A stretch of 40,656 nucleotides of DNA, taken from the NCBI RefSeq assembly GCF_000819845.1, contig NZ_CDCG01000038.1, forward strand, positions 108,451 to 149,106, written 5' to 3'. The stretch is from Aeromonas enteropelogenes. Lineage in GTDB: Bacteria > Pseudomonadota > Gammaproteobacteria > Enterobacterales > Aeromonadaceae. The translations under genes and the position numbers were made by a program. The notes under the pieces are model-generated. The model did not search any database and was not told where the DNA came from. It worked only from the letters and a program-made list of their open reading frames with translations. Shown piece by piece: positions 15,816 through 24,663 of this stretch. Position 1 is the stretch's first letter; each line of letters starts with the position of its first letter.

Positions 15816-18124
15816 GACTCCGCAGCCGGCCGCGGGGCCAGCACCATGGGCGATAACAAAAACGCGGTAAAGATCCCGCCGCTCAGCACTATGCCAAAGC
15901 CGGCGATGGCCGGGGTGTGGCTAAGCGCCAGCAGGCCGAAGGCCAGCAGGGTGGTGAGGTGGGCGAGCAAAATAGCCAGCAGGGTCGACTGCTGGCGTCC
16001 CGGGTCCTCGCCGCAGTGGGCGAAGAAGAGGCCATAGTCGATGCCGATACCGAAGATGAGGCTCAGCGCCAACACCCCGAAGAGGGTCAGCGGCTGCTGG
16101 CTGAAACCGAGCAGGGCCAGCCCCATGGCGATGGCCAGGGCGTTGACCAGCAGGATGCGCGCCGCGACGCGCCAGCCGACGCGCCGCCAGAGCAGCCCGG
16201 TCACCAGCAATACCGCCACCAGCAGCAGCTCGGCCAGCTTGAGGCGATAGTCGGCGAAGAGCTGGCTCCACTGGCTGCGCTGATCCTGCCACACCACACC
16301 ATCCAGTTCGGTGGCGAGGTTGGCCAGGGCGGCGGCGTCGTGAATACCGGCGAGTGGCACCCAGATGCCGATCCGGCCATCAGGCAAGGAATGCCAGAGC
16401 AGCCGGCTGCCCTCGCTGACCGGGCTCGCCAGCCAGGTCTCTGGGGTAAGCGGCGAGAAGGGGCGTCCCTTGGTCTCCACCGGCAGGCCGGCCCCCTGGA
16501 GCGCCGCGATGACGCTCGGTTGCAATTTCATGATGGCGTGATGGTCCGCCTGCTGGCGGGCCAGGGAGGGGAGCCACTGGCTGATGGCGACGAATTGCTC
16601 CAGCTGTCCGCGCTGACGGGCCTGCTCGAGGTGGCCGGCCAGGGTCTCGAGGCGGGTGAGGGCCTGCTCGTCATCGCGTCCGACCACCAGATAGCCAGTC
16701 ATGCCCCCCTGCTGGCCAGTCAGCTGCTGGATCTGGCGCTCCTGCGCCTGCAACTGGTGCGGCAGGGGTTGCAGCTTCTGGATGTCGTCATCCACCACCA
16801 GGCGACTCACGCCGATGGCGCTGATGACGAGAACCAGCAGCGGTAGCCAGCGGCGCAGGCCAGCGGGCTCGCGCCAGGCGGCAATCCAGCGCGCCTGCCA
16901 GCGGCGGATGGGGAGCGGCCCCTGTGACAATTCCCCGATCCAGGCCGGGAAGAGCAGCAACACGGTCAGGAAGGCGGCCAGCAGGCCGGCCAGGGCGCAG
17001 ACCGCCAGCTGCTGCAGCCCGGGGAAGGGGGCGAGCCAGAGCAGGGCATAACCGATGAGGGTGGTGAGCAGGGCCAGGCTCAGGCCCGGCAGCAGGTGGG
17101 CGCGGGTCTGGGCCGGCGTCTCGTGGCCGTGCAGACGCCGCTCGCTTAGAAAGTGGAGCGCATAGTCGATGGAGATGCCGATGAGGCTGGTGCTGATCAC
17201 CAGGGTGAAGACGTGGATCTCCCCGAACACCAGCAGCACGGCGCCGAGCCCCCACAGCATCCCCGTGGCCAGCGGCAACAGGGAGAGCAGCAGGGCCCGC
17301 GGCGAGCGAAACGCCAGCCAGATGAGCAGCACCACGCCAAAGAGCGACCCCAGGCCGATGGTGGAGATATCCTGCTCGGCCAGGGTGCTGGCGTGCTGGC
17401 TATAAAACAGGGTGCCGCGACGCAGCAGCTCGGCTCCGGGGTAGTCCTGTTTCAGCTTATCTTCGGCGCGAGTCAGCTCGGCCAGCAGCTGCCGGTTGCG
17501 GGCCATGTCGAAGGCCGAGAGGTTGAGCTCGGCGCGCACCAGATACCAGCGCCGGCCATCGGCCCCCTGGGCGCTCAACCAGCCCTGTTCGCCAAGCTGC
17601 ATCGGGCTCTTCTGTTCGAGCACGGCGGCGCGGGTCAGCAGCATGGGGTCGGCCTGCCATTCGGCCCGGGAGACGCCGCCGAAGGGGGAGTAGATCTGTC
17701 CCAGCACCCACTGGCTCCAGACGCTGGCGCCCCCCTCCAGCCGCGCCCGGGCGGCCGGGGTGAGGTGCTGCCACGCCATCTGCTGTAGATAGGCTTGCCA
17801 GGCGGGTGCTAGCTCGGGCTGGGCCCCCTTCACTTGCGCCAGGGCGTCGATGGCTTGCAACTGCCGGCTCCACTCGGTCGCGGCGGCCTCACCGTCTTTG
17901 CCAGGAGGCAGGCTCACCAGCCACACCAGCTGCCGGTCCAGGTTGGCGAGCAGCCCGGCGCGCAGCTCGGGGTGCCACTGCTGATGCTCCTCTTTGGGCA
18001 GCAGGTCCATCACGCTGGTATTGAAACGGGCGCGGGGCAGGGCCAGCGCCAGAGCGATGCAGACCGCCACGCAGAGCAGCAGCCAGGTCCGCCCCAGCAG
18101 GCGCCAGTGTCGTTCAGTGAGCAT
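15812..18124 (-). CDS. apeM: ApeM, MMPL/RND-type polyene lipid exporter
   Basis: A 770-residue inner-membrane protein in two similar halves. Each half has one N-terminal membrane helix, a large periplasmic loop and a bundle of about five further helices, the usual MMPL build. Clusters of hydrophobic segments are visible at the N-terminus, at about residues 250-400 and again near the C-terminal end. Such proteins extract lipids from the inner membrane. Together with the LolA-like ApeL and lipoprotein ApeN it forms the likely transport branch for the aryl polyene. I took the ATG at 18124; a TTG one codon earlier is possible. AGGAG lies upstream, and the start overlaps the end of apeL. Confidence 0.9.
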   Translation of the reverse strand: MLTERHWRLLGRTWLLLCVAVCIALALALPRARFNTSVMDLLPKEEHQQWHPELRAGLLANLDRQLVWLVSLPPGKDGEAAATEWSRQLQAIDALAQVKGAQPELAPAWQAYLQQMAWQHLTPAARARLEGGASVWSQWVLGQIYSPFGGVSRAEWQADPMLLTRAAVLEQKSPMQLGEQGWLSAQGADGRRWYLVRAELNLSAFDMARNRQLLAELTRAEDKLKQDYPGAELLRRGTLFYSQHASTLAEQDISTIGLGSLFGVVLLIWLAFRSPRALLLSLLPLATGMLWGLGAVLLVFGEIHVFTLVISTSLIGISIDYALHFLSERRLHGHETPAQTRAHLLPGLSLALLTTLIGYALLWLAPFPGLQQLAVCALAGLLAAFLTVLLLFPAWIGELSQGPLPIRRWQARWIAAWREPAGLRRWLPLLVLVISAIGVSRLVVDDDIQKLQPLPHQLQAQERQIQQLTGQQGGMTGYLVVGRDDEQALTRLETLAGHLEQARQRGQLEQFVAISQWLPSLARQQADHHAIMKLQPSVIAALQGAGLPVETKGRPFSPLTPETWLASPVSEGSRLLWHSLPDGRIGIWVPLAGIHDAAALANLATELDGVVWQDQRSQWSQLFADYRLKLAELLLVAVLLVTGLLWRRVGWRVAARILLVNALAIAMGLALLGFSQQPLTLFGVLALSLIFGIGIDYGLFFAHCGEDPGRQQSTLLAILLAHLTTLLAFGLLALSHTPAIAGFGIVLSGGIFTAFLLSPMVLAPRPAAES

Positions 18125-18716
18125 CAAAGCGGGACTGCTCCTCAGCGCTCAATGGCAGGGGCTTGAGCTGCCAGTTGGAAAAGCGGATCAGGGTGACATC
18201 CCCCTGCCTGTCGTGGATAGCGAGGGACGTGAGCTCATGGCTCCCCTTGAGCACCAGGGTGGCGAAGACCTTGTCGAGGGGAGCTCGGATGGGCTCGAGG
18301 GTCAGGGTCCACTCCTCTCCCTCGCTGGTGAGGGTGTGGCGAAAATAGCTCGCCAGCGCCGCTTCGCTCGGGTCAAACAGGGCCAGCATCAGGTTGCTGA
18401 ACTCCAGCAACTGGGGGGTGTCCAGGGTCTGGGTCGGCTGGCCCGGCAACTGCTGCACCATGCGGGTGGGGGTGAGCGTCAGGGTCAGGAGAAAGGGCTT
18501 TTGCTGCTGCCACCAGAGCCCCTGGCCCTTGACCAGCAGGATCTCGCCGCCGGATCGCAAGGGTTGGCTCAAGCCACTTATCTGGCGCTCCTGCTCGAAG
18601 CGGGCGCTGCGGGCATCGGCGGCGGTGAGCTGACGCTGCACCTCGGCCAGGGTGATCTGACCGGCCAGCAGGGGCCAAGGGAGCAGGGCCAGCAGCAGCC
18701 AGAGGCGCGTTATCAC
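18114..18716 (-). CDS. apeL: ApeL, LolA-like periplasmic lipid carrier
   Basis: About 200 residues with an N-terminal signal (LWLLLALLPWPLLAG) but no lipobox, followed by a beta-rich domain like LolA, the periplasmic carrier of lipoproteins. In aryl polyene clusters the homologue is thought to ferry the polyene lipid between membranes; this is inference by analogy. The start is a GTG at 18716 whose bases overlap the apeK stop as GTGA. A longer frame to 18764 would remove the signal from the N-terminus and is not favoured. It overlaps apeM at its end. Confidence 0.85.
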   Translation of the reverse strand: MITRLWLLLALLPWPLLAGQITLAEVQRQLTAADARSARFEQERQISGLSQPLRSGGEILLVKGQGLWWQQQKPFLLTLTLTPTRMVQQLPGQPTQTLDTPQLLEFSNLMLALFDPSEAALASYFRHTLTSEGEEWTLTLEPIRAPLDKVFATLVLKGSHELTSLAIHDRQGDVTLIRFSNWQLKPLPLSAEEQSRFDAH

Positions 18717-19135
18717 TCTGCCACCCCCAGCTTGTCGAGCAGCACCCGGGGCGAGGCGAGGCACATCTCGCCACTCTCCTTGCTGACCGCCACCTGCACC
18801 GTGTAGCCCTTGCTGGTGCGTTGATGGGTCGCGGGATCGTAGAGCAGGTAGTCAATCTTGAGGCGGTTCTGGTATTCCACCAGGGTGGCACGCACCCGCA
18901 CCGTCTGGCCAAAACGCAGGGGCGCCACGTACTTCATCCGCACATCGATGACCGGCCAGAGGTAGCCGGAGGCCTCCATCTGCGGGTAGTTGTAGTCGAT
19001 GCGATCGAGCAGGGCGCAGCGGGCCAGCTCGATGTAGCGCAGGTAGTGGCCGTGCCAGGCGACGGCCATCATGTCCACGTCGTGAAACGGGACTGTGACG
19101 TCGACTTCGGCGCTCAGTTGCCAGGGCTCAGCCAT
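18713..19135 (-). CDS. apeK: ApeK, 4HBT hotdog thioesterase
   Basis: A 140-residue acyl thioesterase of the 4-hydroxybenzoyl-CoA thioesterase type. The motif HDVDMMAVAWHGHYLRY holds the conserved Asp and the WxGxY-like stretch found at the active site. It should release or edit acyl chains from the ACPs. GAGG lies six bases before the ATG at 19135, which favours it over the ATG at 19150; it overlaps the ammonia lyase stop by eight bases. The next gene, apeL, starts inside its stop codon. Confidence 0.88.
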   Translation of the reverse strand: MAEPWQLSAEVDVTVPFHDVDMMAVAWHGHYLRYIELARCALLDRIDYNYPQMEASGYLWPVIDVRMKYVAPLRFGQTVRVRATLVEYQNRLKIDYLLYDPATHQRTSKGYTVQVAVSKESGEMCLASPRVLLDKLGVAE

Positions 19136-20699
19136 GGGGCACCTCGTCATAGAGCGGGTAGTGACGGGCCTGCAGGCGCCCCATCAGGGCGCGCAGCTCG
19201 GCCTCCAGCGGGCGATCTTCAGTCAGGAAGGGGTGATCCCGGCGCACCGCCTCCACCGTGTGAGCCAGCACCGGGCTAAGGGCGTCGGGCCCCTTGCCCT
19301 GCAGGGCGAGGCGCAGTTCCACCCCCTGCACCGCGGCCAGCAGGCTGGCACTCGCCACCTGCTCAGTCAGGGTCAGCACCCGCAGGGCGTCGCGGGCCGC
19401 TATGGTGCCCATGCTCACCTTGTCCTGATTGTGACACTCGGTGGAGCGGGAGAAGACGCTGGCGGGCATGGTGTGCTTGAGGGCCTCGGCGGTCCAGGCG
19501 GAGGCGCCGATCTGCACCGCCTTGAAGCCGTGGTTGATGAAGCGCAGCGATTCGCTGGCGCCCGAGAGGTTGCTCGGCAGCCCCTGATTGAACTTGGTGT
19601 CCACCAGCTGGGCCAGCTGGCGGTCGAGCAGATCGGCCAGGTTGGCCACCGCCACCTTCATGCTGTCCATGGCCATGGCGATGTGGCCGCCGTAGAAGTG
19701 GCCGCCGTGCATCACATGCTCCCCGTCACCGTCGATAAGAGGATTGTCGTTGGCGCTGTTGAGCTCGTTTTCGATGAGCTGGCGCCACCAGGGCAGGCTG
19801 TCGGCCACCACGCCGATGACGTGGGGCGCGCAGCGCAGGGAGTATCTGTCCTGCAGCCGGTTGCTGTGGTGGGGCAGCTCGCCGCTTTGCAGATCCGCGC
19901 GCAGCCAGGCGGCGATCTGCTGCTGGCCCGGGTGGGGTTTGGCGGCAAACAGGCGCTCGTCGAAGTGGAAGGCGTTGCCCTCCATGGCCACGCTCACCAG
20001 CGCCGTGATGCGGGTACACAGACGCATCAGGTAGTCGCAGCGGGCGAAGGCGAGGCAGGCGAGCGCCGTCATCACAGAAGTGCCGTTCATCAGCGCCAGC
20101 CCCTCTTTCGGGCGCAGCTTGAGCGGTGTCATGCCGAGTTCACGGTAGAGATCCGCCGCCGCCATCAGCTGGCCGTCCCGATAGAGATCGCGCTCTCCCA
20201 CTAACGCCGCGGCCACATAGGAGAGGGGGGTCAGATCGCCGCTGGCACCGACCGAGCCCTCCTCGGGAATGCGCGGCAGAAGATCTTGCTCCAGCAGCCA
20301 GGTGAGGCGCTCGAGCAGGGTGACGCTGACCCCCGAGACCCCCTGCGCCAGGGAGTTGAGGCGGGTGGCCAGCACGGCGCGGGTGGCGGCCGGGCTGAGA
20401 TTTTCGCCCAGGCCACAGCCGTGGAAACGGGTCAGGTGCAGGGGTAGGGCATCGACCAGATCGAGGGGCACGGCACGGGTGACAGAGTCGCCGTAGCCTG
20501 TGGTGACCCCGTAGATGACCCCCTCGTCGGCCAGCAGCCGGTCCAGATAGTCGGCGCCGCGCTGGATGCGGGCACGGAAAGCGGGCTCGGGGTTGAGCGT
20601 CGGGGTGGCGCGGCGCTCGGCCAGGGCGACCACCTCTTCAATGGTGAGGGGACGGGCCCCGAATACGATCTCGTGCATACCTTGCTCAATCCTGCTCAT
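19128..20699 (-). CDS. Aromatic amino acid ammonia lyase (HAL/PAL/TAL family) inside the ape operon
   Basis: The 523-residue enzyme has the ASG triad at 152-154 (in GSVGASGDLTPLS) that cyclises to the MIO cofactor, and the catalytic Tyr63 in YGVTTGYG. It should deaminate an aromatic amino acid to an aryl acrylate that can prime aryl polyene synthesis. Automated labels would probably read histidine ammonia lyase, but no other histidine-utilisation gene is near. The two residues that set substrate choice are F92-H93 (RFHGCG). From memory, HAL has Ser-His, tyrosine lyases have His-Leu and phenylalanine lyases Phe-Leu, so this pair is mixed and the substrate stays open; tyrosine or phenylalanine is my guess from context. 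The gene overlaps apeJ by 14 bases at its start; a second start at residue 8 (20678) fits the family N-terminus equally well. It overlaps apeK by eight bases. Confidence 0.9.
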   Translation of the reverse strand: MSRIEQGMHEIVFGARPLTIEEVVALAERRATPTLNPEPAFRARIQRGADYLDRLLADEGVIYGVTTGYGDSVTRAVPLDLVDALPLHLTRFHGCGLGENLSPAATRAVLATRLNSLAQGVSGVSVTLLERLTWLLEQDLLPRIPEEGSVGASGDLTPLSYVAAALVGERDLYRDGQLMAAADLYRELGMTPLKLRPKEGLALMNGTSVMTALACLAFARCDYLMRLCTRITALVSVAMEGNAFHFDERLFAAKPHPGQQQIAAWLRADLQSGELPHHSNRLQDRYSLRCAPHVIGVVADSLPWWRQLIENELNSANDNPLIDGDGEHVMHGGHFYGGHIAMAMDSMKVAVANLADLLDRQLAQLVDTKFNQGLPSNLSGASESLRFINHGFKAVQIGASAWTAEALKHTMPASVFSRSTECHNQDKVSMGTIAARDALRVLTLTEQVASASLLAAVQGVELRLALQGKGPDALSPVLAHTVEAVRRDHPFLTEDRPLEAELRALMGRLQARHYPLYDEVPHG

Positions 20700-22362
20700 C
20701 GGTCAGATGCCAAAAGTCAAAAAAGTTGAACCACTCCAGCGGCGCCCGCAGGCAGTGGTATTCCAGCCGGTCGGCATAGTGTTGCACCCTGGCCTCGAGA
20801 CGCTGCTGGCGCTCGGCGCGGGGCAGGGGAGTGCCATCGGCAAAGGGCTCGAAATGGACCCGAAAACGCCCCTGTTCCCGCAGTCCGAACATCAGATAAG
20901 TGGGGCAGCCGAGCACCGCCGACAGGGCAAAGGGGCCCAGAGGGAAGGGCGCCTTCTCCCCGAGAAAATCGGCCCAGACCACGCGTTTCTCTTTGGTCAC
21001 CGAGGTGCGATCCCCCACGATCACCATCCACTCCCCCGCTTCGATGCGGGACTTGAGCATGATGGCGGTATCGGGCCCGAGCTCCTGCACCTGTACCAGG
21101 TTGAGGCCCGAATCGGGGTTTACCTCTTGCATCAGGGCGTTGAAGCGGGCGGCGTGGCGGGTGAAGACCAGGGCCGTAATGCGCACTCCCTGCTCCTGGC
21201 TGCCGAGGGCGCGACACAGCTCCAGATTGCCCAGGTGTGAGCCGATGATAAGCGCCCCCTGGCCGCGGGCGGCCTCGTAGTGCTCACGGTTGACTAGCTC
21301 GATGTCGTCGAGGCGGATGTCGCCGCGCCAGGCGGCCAGCTTGTCGAGGGCCGCCTCGCCAAAGCGCAGGAAGTGGCGCAGGCTCCCCACCCGCTCTGGC
21401 AGGGGATGGCCAAGCTGCCCGGCGCGGGCGGTGAGGCGGGCCAGATAGTTGCGGGAGGCCTCGCGCTGGCGGCGACCGGTCAGCCAGAAGTAGGCGATAA
21501 CCGGCAGCGATATCACTCTGAAACCGGGGCGCCCGAGCAGCCGGTAGCTCCACAGCAGAGTACGGATGCCGAGCAGGGTGCCACGCTCCGGAGTGCGAGA
21601 CCAGTGCGCCTTCCCCTTGTTCAGCAGCCTCTTGGGCCAGCGCAGCAGGTGGGCGGCGCCATCGTGCAGCAAGGTCAATACCAGCCGGGTGTGCATCCAG
21701 GAGATGCGCAGGTTGTCGTGCAGCGGGTTGAAGTGGGAGAGGCCATCTTCTGGGTAGTGCACCTTCACCGGGATAAAGCGCACCTGTATCCCGCGCCAGT
21801 GCAGGCGCACCATCACTTCGATGTCAAAATCCATCCGCTCCCCGAGGGCGCACTGTTCGAGCAGCTCGCAGCTTGCTGTCACCGGATAGACCCGCAGGCC
21901 GCACATGCTGTCTTTTATCTCGAACGAGAGGGTCTCTATCCAGACCCAGACATGGGTCAGGTAGCGGCCGTAAAGGCGCCCTTTGGGCACCGACTCATCG
22001 TACTGGGGGGCGCCGGAGACCAGAGCCTCCGGATGGCGCCTCGCCTCGGCCAGCAGATCCGGCAGGCGGGCGAGATCGTGCTGGCCATCCGCATCGACCT
22101 GCAGGGCGTGGCTAAAACCCAGGCCCCTCGCTGCCAGCAGCGCCGTTTTGACCGCTCCGCCCTTGCCCCGGTTGCGCTCATGGCGCAGCAGGGTGACCCA
22201 GGTGGCGTGTTCGGCTGCCAGCTGGTCCAGCCGGGCGGCGGCAACCGGTTCGCTGCCATCGTCCACCAGCAGGCAGGGCAGGCCGAGGGGGGCGAGTTCA
22301 TCGAGCACGCTGGCAAGGGGCGCGGCGTGGTTGTAGCAGGGGATGATAAGGCAGGGCGTCAC
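20686..22362 (-). CDS. apeJ: ApeJ, glycosyltransferase family 2 fused to LpxL-like acyltransferase
   Basis: The 558-residue protein has two parts. Residues 1 to about 240 are a GT2 domain of the dolichol-phosphate mannose synthase kind (LIIPCYNHAAPL at the N-terminus, LLVDDGS, ALQVDADGQHD). From about 270 on it resembles the lipid A late acyltransferases, with the HX4E motif in SHLGNLE. I infer that it attaches a sugar or lipid group to the polyene, or builds the lipid anchor. The start is a GTG at 22362 with AAGG four bases before it, and it overlaps the apeI stop as GTGA; the longer frame to 22479 is an apeI shadow. It overlaps the ammonia lyase gene downstream. Confidence 0.88.
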   Translation of the reverse strand: MTPCLIIPCYNHAAPLASVLDELAPLGLPCLLVDDGSEPVAAARLDQLAAEHATWVTLLRHERNRGKGGAVKTALLAARGLGFSHALQVDADGQHDLARLPDLLAEARRHPEALVSGAPQYDESVPKGRLYGRYLTHVWVWIETLSFEIKDSMCGLRVYPVTASCELLEQCALGERMDFDIEVMVRLHWRGIQVRFIPVKVHYPEDGLSHFNPLHDNLRISWMHTRLVLTLLHDGAAHLLRWPKRLLNKGKAHWSRTPERGTLLGIRTLLWSYRLLGRPGFRVISLPVIAYFWLTGRRQREASRNYLARLTARAGQLGHPLPERVGSLRHFLRFGEAALDKLAAWRGDIRLDDIELVNREHYEAARGQGALIIGSHLGNLELCRALGSQEQGVRITALVFTRHAARFNALMQEVNPDSGLNLVQVQELGPDTAIMLKSRIEAGEWMVIVGDRTSVTKEKRVVWADFLGEKAPFPLGPFALSAVLGCPTYLMFGLREQGRFRVHFEPFADGTPLPRAERQQRLEARVQHYADRLEYHCLRAPLEWFNFFDFWHLTDEQD

Positions 22363-22724
22363 GATACCTTGACCCTTCCACTGCTCGCCAGAGGCAACTC
22401 GGCCAGGGTCTCGGCGCAGCCGACCCGGTACTCGAAACGCAGCTGGCCGTTGTCTTGTCTCTGTAGCATCAACCAGCACTGCTCATCCGGGCGCAGGGGG
22501 CGCTGAAATTTAAGCTGATCCATCCCCTGAAATTCACCAGCAAGCAGCCCTTCCTCGCGGGCGTAGTGGATGGCCAGGTGCAGCTGGGCGACCCCGGGCA
22601 GCAGGGGGGCGCCGGGAAAGTGGCCACTAAACCAGGGCAGGAGGGCATCAAGGCGCAGCAGTAGTTGCACGCCGTCGGAGGTGACCTGACGCGCCAGCTG
22701 CGTGGGGAGCAGTGAAATATCCAT
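22359..22724 (-). CDS. apeI: ApeI, hotdog-fold 3-hydroxyacyl-ACP dehydratase
   Basis: A 121-residue FabA/FabZ-like protein with the motif FSGHFPGAPLLPGVAQ, in which the His of GHFPG is the expected catalytic base. It is one of the two dehydratases that turn beta-hydroxy intermediates into conjugated double bonds. Its ATG shares one base with the apeH stop, and its own stop overlaps the apeJ GTG, so the three genes are translationally coupled. Confidence 0.88.
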   Translation of the reverse strand: MDISLLPTQLARQVTSDGVQLLLRLDALLPWFSGHFPGAPLLPGVAQLHLAIHYAREEGLLAGEFQGMDQLKFQRPLRPDEQCWLMLQRQDNGQLRFEYRVGCAETLAELPLASSGRVKVS

Positions 22725-24100
22725 CAGGGGTGTTCTCCGGGAATGGGGGCGGCCGGCTCGTCGAAGGTGCGGCGCAGCGCGACGCCGTCGCGCTTGCCGG
22801 CGCCGGTGAGGGGCAAAGCCTCAAAGAGTCTGAGACTGCGCGGCAGCGCCACCGGCTCGAGCCAGGGGCGAAGCCGTTGGCGCAGGGCCTGCAAGAAGGC
22901 GCCGTGACCGAGGCGGGCAAGGTTTGCCATCCCCTCCGGGGTCAGCACCAGGGCAACCCCCAGGATCTGGCGGCCAGCCTGCTCAAGGGGCAGGATGGCG
23001 GCATCGTGCACCTCATCGAGGGCCAGGAGGCGTTGCTCCACCTCGTCGAGAGAGATGCGTTTCTCCTCGAGCTTGATGATGCGATCCAGGCGGCCCAGCA
23101 GGCGAAACTGCCCCGGCTCGCCGCACAGGGCGATGCGATCACTCCCGCGCCAGGGGGCGAGCTCGTCCATAAAGGGAGATCTCAACAGCAGGGTCTGCTG
23201 CTCGTCACAGCCGACCTCGACCCCGGGGAAGGGGGTCCAGGGGCAATCCGGGGCGCTGCTCTGGCGCCAGCCTATGCCGCCGGTCTCGCTGCTGCCGTAG
23301 ATCTCCACCGGCAAGGGACCGAGCAGGGCGGCGCACTGGCGCGCATCCTCATACGCGAGGGGGCCACCGGAGGAGACCACCAGTCGGCAGCCGGGGGCAT
23401 TGAGATTGGCGCCGAGGCGCGAGAGAAACGCCGGCGAGCTGACCAGTGCCCAGTGCTGGCGCTGGCCGAGCAGCTGCTCCGGGTAGTCGGTCTGGCGGCG
23501 GGCAAACGGCACGCCGAGGGCCAGCGGTAGCAGGATGCGAAACAGCAGGCCGTAGATATGCTGGTGGCTGACGCTGGCAAAGAGCCGTGCGCCCGTGAGG
23601 GCGGGGCCCCAGAGGGTCGCCTGCACCCGCACCTCTGCCTCGATCAGGGACCAGGGCTTGGCGATGGCCTTGGGCTGGCCGCTGGAGCCCGAGGTGTAGA
23701 GGGTGAGGGTCGGCGCCAGGGAGGGGGCGTGGCTGATCATGGGCTGTGCGTCGTCGCCAGCAACGCAATCCACCCGCAGCACGGGGCAGGGAAGCGAGAA
23801 CGCCTCGTCGCAGAGCATGCCGTCGAAGGCCTCTTGCTCGAACAATTCCTTTAGAGCGGCAAGCCGCTGGTGGCCGGGTAGCACTACATCGTGTCCGGCT
23901 ATGGCGCAGGCCAGCAGGGCAACGGTGAAGTAGTAGCTGTCGTTCAGACAGAGCGCCCAGCGGGTCGCAGAGCCGCTCTTCAGCTGGTCGGCCAGCGTCA
24001 TGGCCGTGCGGCGCAGGGTCTCCAGCGTGACCTCACCTTGGGCATCGAACGCGACGACGCGCTTGCCATCGGCCAGCAGCAGTTCATCCAGCAGGGTCAT
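22724..24100 (-). CDS. apeH: ApeH, AMP-forming acyl/aryl-ACP ligase
   Basis: A 458-residue member of the ANL superfamily. The phosphate-binding loop is LYTSGSSGQPKAIAK, the adenine motif lies in EIYGSSETGGIGWR, and the hinge follows at LLGRLDRIIKLEEKRIS. In aryl polyene systems this enzyme activates the aryl acid with ATP and loads it on the carrier protein. Here the acid may come from the ammonia lyase of the same operon. It is somewhat shorter than typical acyl-CoA synthetases. It overlaps apeG by four bases and touches apeI. Confidence 0.9.
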   Translation of the reverse strand: MTLLDELLLADGKRVVAFDAQGEVTLETLRRTAMTLADQLKSGSATRWALCLNDSYYFTVALLACAIAGHDVVLPGHQRLAALKELFEQEAFDGMLCDEAFSLPCPVLRVDCVAGDDAQPMISHAPSLAPTLTLYTSGSSGQPKAIAKPWSLIEAEVRVQATLWGPALTGARLFASVSHQHIYGLLFRILLPLALGVPFARRQTDYPEQLLGQRQHWALVSSPAFLSRLGANLNAPGCRLVVSSGGPLAYEDARQCAALLGPLPVEIYGSSETGGIGWRQSSAPDCPWTPFPGVEVGCDEQQTLLLRSPFMDELAPWRGSDRIALCGEPGQFRLLGRLDRIIKLEEKRISLDEVEQRLLALDEVHDAAILPLEQAGRQILGVALVLTPEGMANLARLGHGAFLQALRQRLRPWLEPVALPRSLRLFEALPLTGAGKRDGVALRRTFDEPAAPIPGEHP

Positions 24101-24663
24101 GGTGTACCCCGCTTCATCACTCGTTGCCTAATCAGCCACTCGCCGCCCATCAGGGCGCCCATCAGCAGATAGCTGATAAGGCCGTTGTAGAGGCTCCAGA
24201 GCGCCAAGTCCCCCTGCCAGATGGTCCAGCCGGAGAGGGCTCCGTTGGCGATGAAAAAGAGGCACCACACCTGCGTCACCTTGCGGGTGTAGCGAACCCC
24301 CTGCTCGGGCAAGTCCGGCGTGGTGAGGCGCGCCAGCCGCTCGACCATGGTCATGGGTTGGCGCAGGCTCGCGCCAAACAGGGCCAGCAGGGTGGCGTTG
24401 ACCGCCAGCGGGTAGTAGAGCAGCCAGTCGTGCTCGCGAAACAAGAGGTTCAGGAGCACCAGCAGCAGGCCGGTGGCCCCGAGCCAACGGGTCGCCCACT
24501 GCCACGCCACCGGCATCGCCGAGCCGGCGATGAGGCGAATGGCAAACAGTGGCAGCAGCAGGAGCGTCAGCAGCTGCCCCTCCCCGGATGACAGGCAAAA
24601 GTAGACCAGCAGGGGATAGAGCAGCAGCAGGGCGCCTGCCAGCAGGTTGAACCGCCGCACCAT
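24097..24663 (-). CDS. apeG: ApeG, integral membrane protein (COG4648-like)
   Basis: A 188-residue protein with about five to six hydrophobic segments (first at 7-25, last at about 160-178) and basic ends. It corresponds in place and kind to the membrane protein of unknown function found next to the ACP genes in aryl polyene clusters. No catalytic motif is visible to me. The ATG touches the apeF stop, and the end overlaps apeH by four bases. The role is unknown; membrane tethering of the synthase or export are both possible. Confidence 0.8.
   Translation of the reverse strand: MVRRFNLLAGALLLLYPLLVYFCLSSGEGQLLTLLLLPLFAIRLIAGSAMPVAWQWATRWLGATGLLLVLLNLLFREHDWLLYYPLAVNATLLALFGASLRQPMTMVERLARLTTPDLPEQGVRYTRKVTQVWCLFFIANGALSGWTIWQGDLALWSLYNGLISYLLMGALMGGEWLIRQRVMKRGTP

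Noticed and set aside
19095..20204. Long plus-strand frame of 369 codons opposite the ammonia lyase gene
   Set aside because: It mirrors the GC-rich coding strand, has no recognisable domain, and lies wholly opposite the ammonia lyase and apeK genes. The similar frames at 21373-22506 (+), 15917-16846 (+), 11791-12420 (+) and 27200-28570 (-) were rejected for the same reason.
19128..20699. Histidine degradation (HutH)
   Set aside because: No hutU, hutI or hutG is near, and the gene is overlapped on both sides by aryl polyene genes. The selectivity residues also differ from HutH as I recall it.
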